A stretch of DNA of 64,000 nt from an uncultured Clostridia bacterium (GTDB lineage Bacteria > Bacillota > Clostridia > Oscillospirales > Oscillospiraceae), in contig CAMEER010000001.1 in the NCBI GenBank assembly GCA_945915065.1, forward strand, positions 62,001-126,000. Reading direction: 5' to 3'. A model generated the notes under the pieces. The model made no database searches. It saw only the letters and a list, made by a program, of their open reading frames with translations, and was not told where the DNA came from. The position numbers were made by a program, and so were the translations under genes. Position 1 is the first letter of the stretch; each line of letters begins with the position of its first letter. Shown here in pieces: positions 1 to 10,099 of this stretch.

Positions 1-3000
1 CGATGCGCCGTCCCGTATGGAGCTGGTCGTCCACCAGGATCACCGGCCGGCGGAAGGAGTGGACCACCCGCATCTGATCGGCCAGCGGCGCGTAGCCGGG
101 GAAAGCCTCGATCCACTGTGTTCGCCGGTCGGCGGCGAACACCTTGTCGGTGTGGATGGTCTTGGTGACGGTGTTGGGAATGGCTGCCCGCCGCAGCAGC
201 TTGCCAAAGGGCACGCACATATACGGCCCCAGCACCCTTGGCTTGGTGGGCGTCATGGGCACGCCGTTGAGGGCGGTGATCTTCTCCACCAGCCGGTGCA
301 GCACCAGCTGGGAGGAGATCGTGAAGATCAGACGGCCCGGATACAGGGCCACCAGCCCCAGCTTGAACCGCCGGCGGGCCATATGGATGGCGGAGAGCAC
401 TGTCTGGTCACCGCTGAAGGGCGGCTTGATGGCGGTCTCCACATTTTGCAGGAATACCACCGGCGCGCTCATGTCCGCCAGCAGCAGCGAGGAATCGCCG
501 GCACGTACCGGGTGCAGGCCCTGCTGGCGCAGCAGGTCGTCCGCCGCCGGGCTGGCCGGAGCGTCCAGCGCCGCGAACAGCACCCACAGGCAGTCCTGCT
601 CCATGGCTTGGGCGAACAGCTGCGTCAGCAGCAACTGCATGGATTCCGCATCCTCTCCGTACAGACCTGTGATGCACAACAGCTTTCCCGAGGCGGCGTT
701 GCGCACCTCATTGACCCGGGCCGGGTCGCCCAGCAGGCCCAGCAGCTCCGTGACCCGCCGCTGGCAGAAGCATACGGCGGAGAGCAGTGTTTCGCCGCTG
801 CGCAGCGTCATGACGCGATCATTCCTCCGGCGGACGCCCTCCGCAACGGCGGCCGGCATCCCCAGTGCCTGCAATTGGGACAGCAACGGTTTGCTCGCAT
901 CTGTCTCCTCAAAACGCAGCGTACCGGGGGACAGCAGCGGTTTATACTGCGGCTCCCGCAGATAAAGGCCCTGCTGATAGATATACTCCTGCACCACAGG
1001 GTCGATCAGATGGGAGATGTCCCGGTTCATGTCGATGTTTTCCCGGATGCGGGTGGAACTGATGTCCTCCAGCTGGGAGGGCAATTGCAGCTGCACCACC
1101 TTGCCGGTGATCATCCTCACATCGGTCTCCACGTCCTTATCCTCACCGTGGAGGGCGGATACCCGGCGGAACACGATATGGTTCATGCTGTGGACCGATC
1201 CCTTGCTGGGAGGCGCCTGATAGGAGGACGCCCCGTGGATCACGTCGGAGCCCACAATGAGGTACAGCTCCCGGTCGGCGAACAGCTGCCGCAGCCGCTG
1301 CAGGTCATCGGGATTGGCGATATTGATGGGAATGTTGTAGGGGAACAGATGTACATGGAACTCGTCCGCCACCGACATGGACACGATCCGGCGGCGGATC
1401 AGACTGGGCTGGGTCTTTTTCGACCAGGAGAATTCATCCACCGCCAGATACACCTCATAGCCCATGTCCCGGATGGTGTTGGCCAGTGCCTTGTGGGACA
1501 GGGTGAAGGGGTCAAAGGTGCCGGGGAAGAAGGCCACCTTCTGCCGGCTGTGGAACTGGAAGGGGCCGTTGTCGGTCTCATATCGGACGATAAACTGATA
1601 GATGCGGTACAGTGCCGCCGAGCAGTAGAGGTCGTTGAGGCCGCCGCCCTGATTTTCGCGGATCAAAAACAGCAGCTTGTGGGCGCACAGGGTAAACAGC
1701 CACGCCTTCCGCTCGTCGGGGAAACGGGGCGAGGAAAACAGCGTGTCGCCTATGACGTACATGGCCTCCTGCTGTACCGCCTCCCGATAGGAGGCCATAC
1801 CCTTCAGCAGCAGCCCTGCCAGACGGCGCCGGCGACGGTCCCACACGGCTTCCTCCTCCGGGAAGCGCTGCGGGTACAACCGGTAGTTTTCCAGCACATA
1901 TCCCGCCGTATCCAGCGCCGAGGACACCACGCTGTCGGCGGAGTGGCTCAGCAGCTCCGCCAGATAGTCGATCACTTCGTCCAGCTCCGCAGGAGGCAGC
2001 CACAGCATAAACGCCCCCAGATACTGGGGAATGTATTTGGAGAATTCGTAGTGTCCGGCCTCCAGCGCCTTGGACAGCTCCACGGCGATCTCGTTGCGCT
2101 CCCCACTGGTCAGACGGGGCGCAATGCCCAACAGGGCCCGGCCCGCCCGCTCACGAACCACCACCGCCTCACTGACGCGGATCAGATTGGCGAAATGGGC
2201 CGCGATCTGCAGGGCGCTGCCGCCGCCGCAGGCGGCATATCGGGACAGCAGCTCCACGTTGACCACCTTGATCACCCACGGCGTGGCGGTTTTCAGGTTG
2301 TCCAGCAGGATACCGGACAGCTCCTCCGGCTTCAGGGCGCCCACCGCATCCTCCACCGGCGTGCCGCATACAAGGGCGTATTGATACCGCAGGGAGGGCA
2401 GGGAAAGGAGCGGCATTTCCTGCCGCAGCAGCTTTGACCGGATGCAGATCGGATGCTCCTCCGGCAGGATTTGCCGGGCACGGAAGAAGAATTGCAGTGC
2501 CGCCGCCTGCAAAGAGGGGTTCGCGCTGCGGCACTGCGTCAGGGCGAACCCAGCTACATGCTCCGCCTGTTCCGGCGTCAGCAGCTTCAGGGGCAGATAG
2601 CACAGCGTGTCCGTCAGAGCCAGCGCGGCGCCGTCGTCCTCCACCTGAGGCGACTGGTAGTGCGACAGCAGCGCGGAGAGGAATTGCGCCGTCTCCTGGG
2701 GGTCGCAGTTCTCCAGCGTGGCGGATACCACCAGCTTGGCGGTGAAGCGAATGTGACGGATCTGCTGGGGCGTCAGCTTGTGGTCGGGATAGAACAGCAG
2801 GTTCAGATACTGGGCCCACAGGGCGAACTGGGTCTGCTCCACCGCCGCCTGTCCCGCCGAGGAGGGCAGCTCCTTCTTATAGCGCAGGCTGAATTTGGCC
2901 ATCACCTGCCCCATCAGCGCCGCCGCCTGACGGCGGATATCCCCGTCAGGGTGCAGCAGCAATTCATAGAGAAAATACACCGTCTGGATCTTCTGATTGG

Positions 3001-4220
3001 GGGACAGATAGGTGGAATACGCCTCCAGCACACACAGATATGTCCGCACACGGGCCCAGTCCTTCTCGCTGCGGGCCTTTTCCAGCAGATCGGAAAACAG
3101 CCCCTCATGGCTGAGCCGGCGCATCATGTTCAGGTTATGCTCCACCGCCATCAGGCAGAAGGCGCGGTAATAGGCGTCAGGCGTCATCAGGGCGATGTCC
3201 GGCTGTTCCTCCGGCGCCGTGTCGTGGCCCTCCAGCGTCACGTCCACGCCCCGGGAACGCAGATATTCCTCGAAATCCCGCAGCTTGCGGTAGACGTACT
3301 CATAGCGGCGCGTTTTGGCGGCGTCCACGTGATCCAGCTTGTTGAGGATCACGTCAAAGGCGTCCTCCAGGGAGTACAGCGTCGCCGTTTCACGACCGTC
3401 TGCCTCCCGCCGCTGCTTGGCGCGGAAGTCGGCGTAGATCAGCAGCATGGATTCCACCGACAGGTTGGCCAGCTCCAGATCCCATGTGGAGTGGTTGCCG
3501 GCCACCTGCCCCACCTGGGGCAATCCGGCGCGGGTCAGCCACTCGTCGGTGTAGTAGTAGTGCAGATACGGCACCCGCTCCCCGGGCATACAGCCGAATT
3601 TTCCGATGTCGTGTCCGGCGGCCGCCGCGGAGGTGAGACCCAGATCCACCGCCACGCCGCTGCGGTGCAGGGCGCGTCCGGCGGTCATGGCCACATGGTG
3701 CACCATGGCGATATGCTGCAACGTGCTGAAGGGCGTCAGCTCGCTGCTCAGCCGCAGCAGCTCATAGACGAAGTCCTGCTGCCACACCTGCAAAAAACGG
3801 GCATAGAAGGGACTGCCCGCTGCTTCCGTTTCGGTGCAGAAGGCAAAATCCAGCTGCCAGTCGAAGGGCAGCGCCCGCCGCTCCTCCTCCAGCAGCAGCT
3901 GCAGCGCCAGCAGGGCACACAGGGCGAAGTCCTTCTGCTGCGCTGTGGCGTCCTGCCGCCGCCGGGGATACAGACGGGCTGTGGCGTTGCTGAACACATA
4001 CGCGCTCCACCCGCCTTCGGGAACGGGAATATCATCAAAAATTCCGGCGGCGGTCTCAATCACGCTGCGGCAGTCCAGACGCTGTGATCTGGGCAAAAAG
4101 CCTTCGGCGAACCGTTCCCGCGCCCATCGTTCCGCCATGGTGCCGTCATGCAGGCGGGCGGTAAAAGCTGCGTCGCGGAATGCGTCCGTCCAGTGCTGCC
4201 GGAATATGGCTCTATATGTC
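1..4220 (-). CDS. Giant HD / nucleotidylyltransferase / phosphoribosyltransferase fusion protein (C-terminus beyond window)
   Basis: Reading the minus strand from ATG 4220 gives one open frame of about 1,406 codons that leaves the window without a stop. An HD-hydrolase region comes first (His near residue 172, GHDIGKFG near 202). Next is a long helical, Leu/Ala-rich middle that looks like HEAT-type repeats (about 300-850). A cytidylyltransferase fold like NadD follows (GTFDPFTLSH near 900, GSDV, ISSTRIREN near 1053). After a stretch that may be acetyltransferase-like, it ends in a phosphoribosyltransferase PRPP loop (VILVDDQLHTGRR, about 1392). The parts suggest nucleotide or NAD-type metabolism, but no substrate can be assigned. 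It has its own promoter at 4354-4382 and a GGAGGA site before the ATG. Domain identities are motif-based; the overall function is unknown. Confidence 0.8.
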
Positions 4221-4353
4221 ATATAGATTCCTCCTCTTCCGCCCCATCGGGGCGTGTCAGATGGTATCGTAAATAAGCAGTTTTGCGAAAAGCATCGCAG
4301 GGTTTCGCGCCCACAGGCGCGAAAACGATCAAATTGCTTTACCGGTTGAGTGA

Positions 4354-4382
4354 AGTATAGCAAGCCTTTCCGACTCTGTCAA
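4354..4382 (-). promoter_or_regulatory. Sigma-A promoter for the HD fusion gene
   Basis: TTGACA (4377-4382), 17-bp spacer, TATACT (4354-4359), read on the minus strand. It leaves a leader of about 125 nt before the ATG at 4220. The leader contains a GC-rich hairpin around 4295-4325 without a following T-run. Confidence 0.75.
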
Positions 4383-4425
4383 ATGGGATTCCCGCAAAGG
4401 GATCTTATCCCTGCAAATCAGGCAA

Positions 4426-4449
4426 GGCCGCCGGCATTTGCCGGCGGTC
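4426..4449 (-). terminator. Hairpin downstream of the aminotransferase gene
   Basis: A nine-pair GC-rich stem (GCCGCCGGC with its complement) follows the stop of the gene ending at 4459. There is no strong U-tract, so termination strength is uncertain. Confidence 0.5.
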
Positions 4450-4458
4450 TTATCACGT

Positions 4459-5550
4459 TCAGCCTTTGTTGACATGCGCCACAGCAGCTAACAGCTTTTC
4501 CATCTCTTCGGCGCGGGGGACACGCAGGCGGACGCTGCTGCGGTCCAGCGGCTCAAACTCCCCGCCGGAGCAGGTCAGCACACCCTGTGCCATCAGCAGT
4601 TCCTGCAGATCGGCACGGGGATCCCGATGCTGCAGCAGGCAGATCGGCACCCGGTCATCGGTGACCGCCATGGTGAGATTCCTGCCGCAGACGTCTCGCA
4701 AAGCCTGCTTCATGGCGGCAAAATCCGCCCCGTGGCTGTCGGCATAGCTGCGGTCGCTGAGTGCGGCGGCAGCCAGCTCCCGGGACAGCTCGCTCATCAT
4801 GTAGGGGTTGGACACCTTGCTGATGTAACGGATCAGCTCCTGACCGGTGATGATGTATCCGGCCCGCAGTCCCGCCAGACCGAAGCCCTTGGAGAAGGTC
4901 CGCACAATGATGATATTCTTATACTTCGGCCCCAGTGTCACCGCCGATTCCTCCCGGGGCAGGAAGTCACCGTAGGCCTCGTCCACAATGGTGTACACAC
5001 CCAGCTCCTCGCACTTGTCCAGCACCCGGCTGATGTCTGCCAGCGACAGGGCCTGCCCGGTGGGATTGTTGGGCCGGTCGATATACACCAGACTGGTGTC
5101 GGCGCTGATGGCGTCCACCAGATCCGACACCTCCATGCGCCAGCCCTCCTCACGGCGGGCAGGGATGCCGACGTATCGCATGGCCATCATGCGGGAATAC
5201 TCCACCATATCGGTGAAGGAAGGCAGGAAGCCCACCACCTCCGCGCCCTTCTTGGCCAGAATGTTGCACAGCAGATACAGCGCCGACACGCTGCCGTCGG
5301 TCAGCACGATGTTTTCCGGTTCAATGAAGGCGTAGTCCGCCCAGTAGGCCACGATGGCGTTCCGGGGCGCATCGGAGTGGGGGTAATGGTAAAACCGTTC
5401 CGGATCAAAAGCGGAAAAGGCCTCCCGTACCACCGGCGGAAAACCGTAGGGATTCACACCCAGCGAGCAGTCCAGCGTGTCCGCCGCCGCGTGGGGCGTG
5501 TGTCCGGCATAGCTGCGCACCTGCGAGAGCAATTCATTTCTGATCTTCAT
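4459..5550 (-). CDS. Class I/II PLP-dependent aminotransferase, histidinol-phosphate aminotransferase-like
   Basis: 363 residues, fold-type I aminotransferase of the HisC/CobD branch. Visible landmarks are the substrate-loop motif PNNPTG, the VDEAY segment that positions the PLP ring, and the Schiff-base lysine in FSKGFGLAGLRAGY. HisC-type enzymes transaminate histidinol phosphate or aromatic amino acids; CobD decarboxylates threonine phosphate. No his or cob genes are adjacent, so the substrate stays open. ATG 5550 has AAAGGAG about 10 nt upstream. It appears monocistronic, from the promoter at 5581-5609 to the hairpin at 4426-4449. Confidence 0.85.
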   Translation of the reverse strand: MKIRNELLSQVRSYAGHTPHAAADTLDCSLGVNPYGFPPVVREAFSAFDPERFYHYPHSDAPRNAIVAYWADYAFIEPENIVLTDGSVSALYLLCNILAKKGAEVVGFLPSFTDMVEYSRMMAMRYVGIPARREEGWRMEVSDLVDAISADTSLVYIDRPNNPTGQALSLADISRVLDKCEELGVYTIVDEAYGDFLPREESAVTLGPKYKNIIIVRTFSKGFGLAGLRAGYIITGQELIRYISKVSNPYMMSELSRELAAAALSDRSYADSHGADFAAMKQALRDVCGRNLTMAVTDDRVPICLLQHRDPRADLQELLMAQGVLTCSGGEFEPLDRSSVRLRVPRAEEMEKLLAAVAHVNKG

Positions 5551-5580
5551 GGAGACCGCTCCTTTCGCTTTTTTACCTAC

Positions 5581-5609
5581 AATCTACCGCAAACGGCCGG
5601 ATGTGTCAA
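5581..5609 (-). promoter_or_regulatory. Promoter of the aminotransferase gene
   Basis: TTGACA (5604-5609), 17-bp spacer, TAGATT (5581-5586) on the minus strand, about 30 bp before the ATG. Confidence 0.7.
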
Positions 5610-5698
5610 TCAAAATCGGGCAAGTTGCAAACCCAATACCATACAGGACACATTTTGGCATTGTTAAGGAATAAACAACCTATTTTTTGCTTTTTTCC

Positions 5699-5727
5699 TT
5701 GCATTTCTTGCCCTATCGGTATAAAAT
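5699..5727 (+). promoter_or_regulatory. Promoter of the radical SAM gene at 5766
   Basis: TTGCAT (5699-5704), 17-bp spacer, TAAAAT (5722-5727); the start codon lies about 40 bp downstream. Confidence 0.6.
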
Positions 5728-5765
5728 ACTTAGCGAATATTCACACGGAAAGGTTTTGCACATAC

Positions 5766-6653
5766 ATGACTCATCCTTACAAGACCCGCGAAGGCGGCGC
5801 CACAGTCACCGTATTTGTTCCCTACGACTGTCAGAACAACTGCCCCTTCTGTATCAATAAACAGGAATATGCCGACTGCACCGGCTTTTCACTGGAGAAG
5901 ATCCTTCAGTCTATCCACACGCTGGACGCCATCACACCCCGCTGCGATTTCGTGTTTACCGGCGGAGAGCCGCTGGCGGATCTGAAGGCCCTGCAGCAGA
6001 TGCTGGATGCCATTCCCGCTACTCATAAGGTGTATATCAACACCACCTTTCCGGTGCAGGAGCATACCACGCTGGAGGAGATGCTGGACTTTACCCGGCG
6101 CAACAAGGATAAAATCACCTGCATGAATATCTCCCGCCATTTGCAGAAGTATGTGGAGGAGAGCCCGGACGAGATACTGGGCCGCATCGCCTGTCCCACC
6201 CGGATCAACTGCGTACTGTACAAGCACTATCCGGCGGACAAGCTGCCCGCCTATGTGGAGCGGTTCCTGCCCTACGGCATCCCGGTTCAGTTCCGGTATG
6301 ACTATACCGAGACCACGCCGGAGAACCTGTACGACGAGGAGCATGACCAGATCCTGCATGACCTGCGCCGCCTGTTTACCTATAAGGGACTGGACGGCTG
6401 CCGCATGCGCAACGGCTTCCATTTTGTGTACAAGGGCCTGCACCTGACGTACCACAAAACGCTGCCCTATTCCACCATTGTGGAAAAGGGCGACGACGGT
6501 GTGACCTACGACATTCTGTATGATGTGCTCATCAAGCAGAACGGCGAGATCCACAGCGACTGGACCGGCGTGAAGATGGACGTGGATGCGTACCGCAAGG
6601 TGGTCTACGAGCCCTATGACCTTCATGTCATCAACGGCACCATTGATTTTTGA
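5766..6653 (+). CDS. Radical SAM protein
   Basis: 295 residues from ATG 5766. The open frame extends upstream to 5601, but that would start before the promoter at 5699-5727. The [4Fe-4S]/SAM motif is C22-x3-C26-x2-C29 (DCQNNCPFC), followed by a FTGGEPL motif typical of the SAM-binding strand. No extra Fe-S C-terminal cluster is evident, so a SPASM or twitch subgroup is not indicated. The reaction is unknown. It stands alone between its promoter and a strong terminator. Confidence 0.85.
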   Translation: MTHPYKTREGGATVTVFVPYDCQNNCPFCINKQEYADCTGFSLEKILQSIHTLDAITPRCDFVFTGGEPLADLKALQQMLDAIPATHKVYINTTFPVQEHTTLEEMLDFTRRNKDKITCMNISRHLQKYVEESPDEILGRIACPTRINCVLYKHYPADKLPAYVERFLPYGIPVQFRYDYTETTPENLYDEEHDQILHDLRRLFTYKGLDGCRMRNGFHFVYKGLHLTYHKTLPYSTIVEKGDDGVTYDILYDVLIKQNGEIHSDWTGVKMDVDAYRKVVYEPYDLHVINGTIDF

Positions 6654-6668
6654 CCGCAGGGAAAAGCG

Positions 6669-6713
6669 AAGGGGCTGTCTCACGAAAACAAGTGAGACAG
6701 CCCCTTCTTTTTT
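6669..6713. terminator. Bidirectional Rho-independent terminator
   Basis: A 15-bp perfect stem (6669-6683 with 6692-6706) followed by a T-run on the plus strand and a T-rich stretch on the minus strand. It ends both the radical SAM gene and the convergent tRNA-Gly gene, whose 3' end abuts it. Confidence 0.9.
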
Positions 6714-6786
6714 GGAGCAGGATACGGGAGTCGAACCCGCCTCCTCGGCTTGGGAAGCCGATGTACTACCGATGTACGAATCCTGC
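6713..6786 (-). tRNA. tRNA-Gly (CCC)
   Basis: On the minus strand the 74-nt sequence folds as a cloverleaf: acceptor stem GCAGGAT with ATCCTGC, anticodon stem TCGGC/GCCGA around loop TTCCCAA (anticodon CCC), T-arm with TTCGACT loop, discriminator U and an encoded CCA end. Confidence 0.95.
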
Positions 6787-6796
6787 AAGCGGGACT

Positions 6797-6825
6797 ATCA
6801 TACCACACTTTTCCGCACATTGCAA
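6797..6825 (-). promoter_or_regulatory. Promoter of tRNA-Gly
   Basis: TTGCAA (6820-6825), 17-bp spacer, TATGAT (6797-6802) on the minus strand, placing transcription start a few bases before the tRNA 5' end. Confidence 0.8.
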
Positions 6826-6929
6826 GGCGAAAATCGGCGGCTGCCCGGAAAACCGCGCCATGTCCGCCGTGCAACGCATAGACCGCACCGCTGGGGCATA
6901 TCATGACAGCAGAAAAAGGAGGGCTGTAT

Positions 6930-8069
6930 ATGAAACGAGCGGTGGGATTTTTGGCGGCGCTGGTGCTGGTGTGGAGTACGGTGGTGTCCTGTTGGGGCGT
7001 GGAGCTGTCGCTGACCTCCCATGCGGCGCTGCTGATGGAAAAGACGACGGGCCAGATCCTCTACGCCCAAAATGAGCATGACGCCATGCCGCCTGCCAGC
7101 GTCACCAAGATCATGACGGTGTTGCTGACCATGGAGGCCATCGCCGACGGCCGCATCGCGGTAGACGACGTGGTAACAGTCAGCGCCTACGCCGCGGGGA
7201 TGGGCGGCAGTCAGGTGTATCTTTCGGAGGGCGAGCAGATCACGGTGGACGATCTGCTGAAGGCGGTGTGCGTTTCCTCCGGCAACGACGCGGCGGTAGC
7301 GCTGGCGGAGCATGTGGCGGGGGTCACGGAGCTGTTCGTGGAGCAGATGAACAACCGCGCCCGGGAGCTGGGCATGAAGGATACGCACTTCGTCAACTGT
7401 ACCGGCCTGACGGCGGAGGGCCATGTGACCTCCGCCTATGACATCGCCCTGATGAGCCGGGAGCTTCTGCTGCACCATCCGGAGATCCGCCAGTACACCA
7501 CTATCTGGATGGACACCCTGCGCAACGGCACCTTCGGCCTGAGCAACACCAATAAGCTGATCCGGTTTTATGAGGGGGCCACGGGACTGAAAACCGGCTT
7601 TACCCAGGAGGCCGGGTACTGTATGAGCGCCACGGCGGAGCGGGACGGCATGGAGCTGATCGCCACGATCATGAAGGGCGCCACTTCCGACAGCCGCAAC
7701 GCCGACGCCAAAACGCTGCTGAACTACGGCTTTTCCACCTATACGCTGCTGGAGATCCAGCCGGAGGAACCGCTGCCGGCGCTGCCGGTGGTGCTGGGCG
7801 CGTCGGAGACTGTCAGCACCACGCTGCCGGAAGAGGGACGGACGCTGCTACTGGAGAAAAGTCAGGCGTCGGGTCTGACCCAGACGGTGGAGCTTCCGGC
7901 GGAGGTAACGGCTCCCGTCTGTGCCGGCGACAGGGTAGGCACCCTGACCGTCAGCCGGGACGGCGCCGAGGCGCTGGCCATTCCCATCGTGGCGGGAGAA
8001 ACGGTGGAGCGGCTCACATGGGGGCAAACGGTGGCGCAAATGCTGCGCATGGCGATTTTCTGCCGGTGA
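6930..8069 (+). CDS. dacF: Serine-type D-Ala-D-Ala carboxypeptidase (penicillin-binding protein 5 type)
   Basis: 379 residues from ATG 6930, preceded by AAAGGAGG. An N-terminal signal peptide (basic MKR start, hydrophobic core to about residue 22) exports it. The three peptidase S11 signatures are present: SxxK (SVTK in PPASVTKIM), SxN (SSGN) and KTG (GLKTGFT). A C-terminal beta-rich PBP5_C-like domain follows. The family trims the terminal D-Ala of peptidoglycan stem peptides outside the membrane. dacF versus dacB or dacA cannot be decided from sequence; the symbol is a guess from Clostridia. Confidence 0.85.
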   Translation: MKRAVGFLAALVLVWSTVVSCWGVELSLTSHAALLMEKTTGQILYAQNEHDAMPPASVTKIMTVLLTMEAIADGRIAVDDVVTVSAYAAGMGGSQVYLSEGEQITVDDLLKAVCVSSGNDAAVALAEHVAGVTELFVEQMNNRARELGMKDTHFVNCTGLTAEGHVTSAYDIALMSRELLLHHPEIRQYTTIWMDTLRNGTFGLSNTNKLIRFYEGATGLKTGFTQEAGYCMSATAERDGMELIATIMKGATSDSRNADAKTLLNYGFSTYTLLEIQPEEPLPALPVVLGASETVSTTLPEEGRTLLLEKSQASGLTQTVELPAEVTAPVCAGDRVGTLTVSRDGAEALAIPIVAGETVERLTWGQTVAQMLRMAIFCR

Positions 8070-8083
8070 ACGCAAAGTTCCCC

Positions 8084-8112
8084 TTGTATTTTCTCTTTCT
8101 TCGATGTAATAT
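8084..8112 (+). promoter_or_regulatory. Promoter of pgi
   Basis: TTGTAT (8084-8089), 17-bp spacer, TAATAT (8107-8112), about 45 bp before the pgi start. Confidence 0.75.
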
Positions 8113-8162
8113 AGGACTTTAAGAAAAGATGATTACACACAGGAATTTAGGAGGCATATACG

Positions 8163-9500
8163 ATGATTAAGGTGGATCTTACCAATATTCAGAGCTTTCT
8201 GCGGCTGCCCTATGAGGCGGCGCTGTCTCCCCGCCTGCGCATTGCCCACAGCCATCTGCAGCAGGGCGACGGTCTCGGCGGCGAGTTCACCGGCTGGGTG
8301 CATCTGCCCCGGGACTATGACCGGCAGGAGTATGACCGCATCAAAGCGGCGGCTCAGCGGATCCAAAAGGATTCTCAGGCGCTGGTGGTCATCGGCATCG
8401 GCGGCTCCTATCTGGGCGCCCGGGGCGTCATTGAGTGCCTGTGCTCCCCCAATTACAACCTGAAAAAGAAGGATACCCCCAACATCTACTTCATCGGCAA
8501 CGGTCTCAGCAGCGAGGCGCTGACGGAGGTCATGGAACTGGTGCAGGATGTGGACTTCTCCGTCAATGTCATCTCCAAGTCCGGCACCACCACCGAGCCT
8601 GCCGTAGCGTTCCGCTTTTTCCGGGAAATACTGGAGCAGCGCTATGGCAAAGAGGGGGCGGCCCGCCGCATCTATGCCACCACCGACGCCCATAAGGGCG
8701 CGCTGAAAGCCCTGGCGGACGCCAACGGCTACGAGACCTTCGTGGTGCCCGACAACATCGGCGGACGTTACAGTGTGCTGACGGCCGTGGGCCTGCTGCC
8801 CATTGCCGCCGCCGGCGTGGATATCGACGCGCTGATGGGCGGCGCGGAGGAAATGATGGAGACCTGCGCCGCCGCTGATATGGAGCATAATCCTGCGTGG
8901 CGTTATGCCGGCGCCCGCTATGAGCTGTACCGCATGGGCCGCAAGATCGAGATCCTGGCCGCCTATGAGCCGTCCTTCCGGTTTATGACCGAGTGGTGGA
9001 AGCAGCTCTACGGCGAGAGCGAGGGCAAGGAGAACAAGGGCCTGTTTCCCGCCAGCGTGGAGTTTACGGCGGACCTCCACTCCATGGGCCAGTATATCCA
9101 GCAGGGCGAGCGCCATCTCTTTGAAACGGTGGTGCGCTTTGGCCCCTCTGCCCACCAGCAGGAGGTGCCCTTTGACGAAGAAAACGGCGACGGCCTGAAC
9201 TTCCTTGCCGGGAAATCCATGGATTTCATTGCCCGGCAGGCCATGGACGGCACGCTGCTGGCCCACGTGGAGGGCGGCGTTCCCAATATTATCGTGTCCG
9301 CTGACGCCAACAATGCCCATACACTGGGTGAGCTGATCTATTTCTTCGAGTATGCCTGCGGTCTGAGCGGCTATCTGCTGGATGTGAACCCCTTTGACCA
9401 GCCCGGCGTGGAGGCGTACAAGAAGAACATGTTCGCGCTGCTGGGGAAGCCCGGCTATGAGGAGCTGCGGGAAACGCTGCAGAAAAAGCTGCACGGCTGA
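8163..9500 (+). CDS. pgi: Glucose-6-phosphate isomerase
   Basis: 445 residues, the usual length of Firmicute Pgi. It interconverts glucose-6-phosphate and fructose-6-phosphate in the cytoplasm. SIS-domain signatures are visible: VIGIGGSYLGARG for phosphate binding, SKSGTTTEP, and the second SIS region with SVEFTADLHSMGQ; the GGRYSVLTAVG stretch is family-typical. AGGAGG precedes ATG 8163. The following small gene has its own promoter, so this is probably monocistronic. Confidence 0.95.
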   Translation: MIKVDLTNIQSFLRLPYEAALSPRLRIAHSHLQQGDGLGGEFTGWVHLPRDYDRQEYDRIKAAAQRIQKDSQALVVIGIGGSYLGARGVIECLCSPNYNLKKKDTPNIYFIGNGLSSEALTEVMELVQDVDFSVNVISKSGTTTEPAVAFRFFREILEQRYGKEGAARRIYATTDAHKGALKALADANGYETFVVPDNIGGRYSVLTAVGLLPIAAAGVDIDALMGGAEEMMETCAAADMEHNPAWRYAGARYELYRMGRKIEILAAYEPSFRFMTEWWKQLYGESEGKENKGLFPASVEFTADLHSMGQYIQQGERHLFETVVRFGPSAHQQEVPFDEENGDGLNFLAGKSMDFIARQAMDGTLLAHVEGGVPNIIVSADANNAHTLGELIYFFEYACGLSGYLLDVNPFDQPGVEAYKKNMFALLGKPGYEELRETLQKKLHG

Positions 9501-9535
9501 GGCAGATTCACCAAAAACAAGACTGGTTTTTTTCA

Positions 9536-9564
9536 TTGCTTTTTTTCGAAGGGTATGGTATCCT
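9536..9564 (+). promoter_or_regulatory. Promoter of the small P-loop gene
   Basis: TTGCTT (9536-9541), 17-bp spacer, TATCCT (9559-9564). Confidence 0.55.
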
Positions 9565-9614
9565 GTACACGGGAGTATAGCCATCTCCTATCTTAGAAAA
9601 AGGAGTGATTTCTT

Positions 9615-10025
9615 ATGGTTAGATTGATTATGGGCGCTAACGGCGCGGGCAAAACGAAGCAGCTGATCGAACTGATCCATTCCGCGGTCGAGAACGAGAA
9701 CGGCAGCGTCGTGTGCATCGAACCCAACGCCGATATGACCTACGACGTCAGCTATAACGTCCGTTTGGTCAATGCCAGCGAGTATCATGTAAATAATTAT
9801 GAATGTCTGCGGGGCTTTATCAGCGGCCTGTATGCGGGCAATTACGATATTTCCCACGTATTCGTGGACAACCTCTGCAAGATCGCGGGCGACAAGGATC
9901 TGCAGGCGGTGGAGAATTTCCTGGGTTGGCTGGATCGGTTCAGCAACGAAAACAACGTGAAGTTCACAGTCACCATCAGCGCCGATGAGGATCTGGCCAC
10001 TGAGGGCCTGCGCCAGTACACCTGA
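9615..10025 (+). CDS. Small P-loop ATP-binding protein of unknown function
   Basis: 136 residues. A Walker A motif, GANGAGKT, sits at residues 7-14, and a Walker B-like strand (ISHVFVDN) lies near residue 90. The fold reads as a minimal P-loop NTPase with no extra domain, membrane segment or DNA-binding motif. I recognise it only as a conserved small clostridial ATP-binding protein. AAAGGAG precedes the ATG. It is transcribed alone between its promoter and the terminator at 10036-10075. Confidence 0.8.
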   Translation: MVRLIMGANGAGKTKQLIELIHSAVENENGSVVCIEPNADMTYDVSYNVRLVNASEYHVNNYECLRGFISGLYAGNYDISHVFVDNLCKIAGDKDLQAVENFLGWLDRFSNENNVKFTVTISADEDLATEGLRQYT

Positions 10026-10035
10026 TTCTGTACAC

Positions 10036-10075
10036 AAAAAAGGACGGCTTGACAAACGTCAAGCCGTCCTTTTTT
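10036..10075. terminator. Bidirectional terminator between the P-loop gene and ebfC
   Basis: A near-perfect palindrome (AAGGACGGCTTGAC, AAAC loop, complement) with A-run and T-run flanks, so it works for both convergent transcripts. Confidence 0.9.
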
Positions 10076-10099
10076 AATAGTTTCGCAAGCGGCGCTGTT

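Noticed and set aside
17-4087. Long plus-strand frames (806 and 544 codons) at the left edge
   Set aside because: They are antisense to the open minus-strand HD fusion gene. Their products are His/Gln/Arg-rich low-complexity without motifs and lack ribosome sites.
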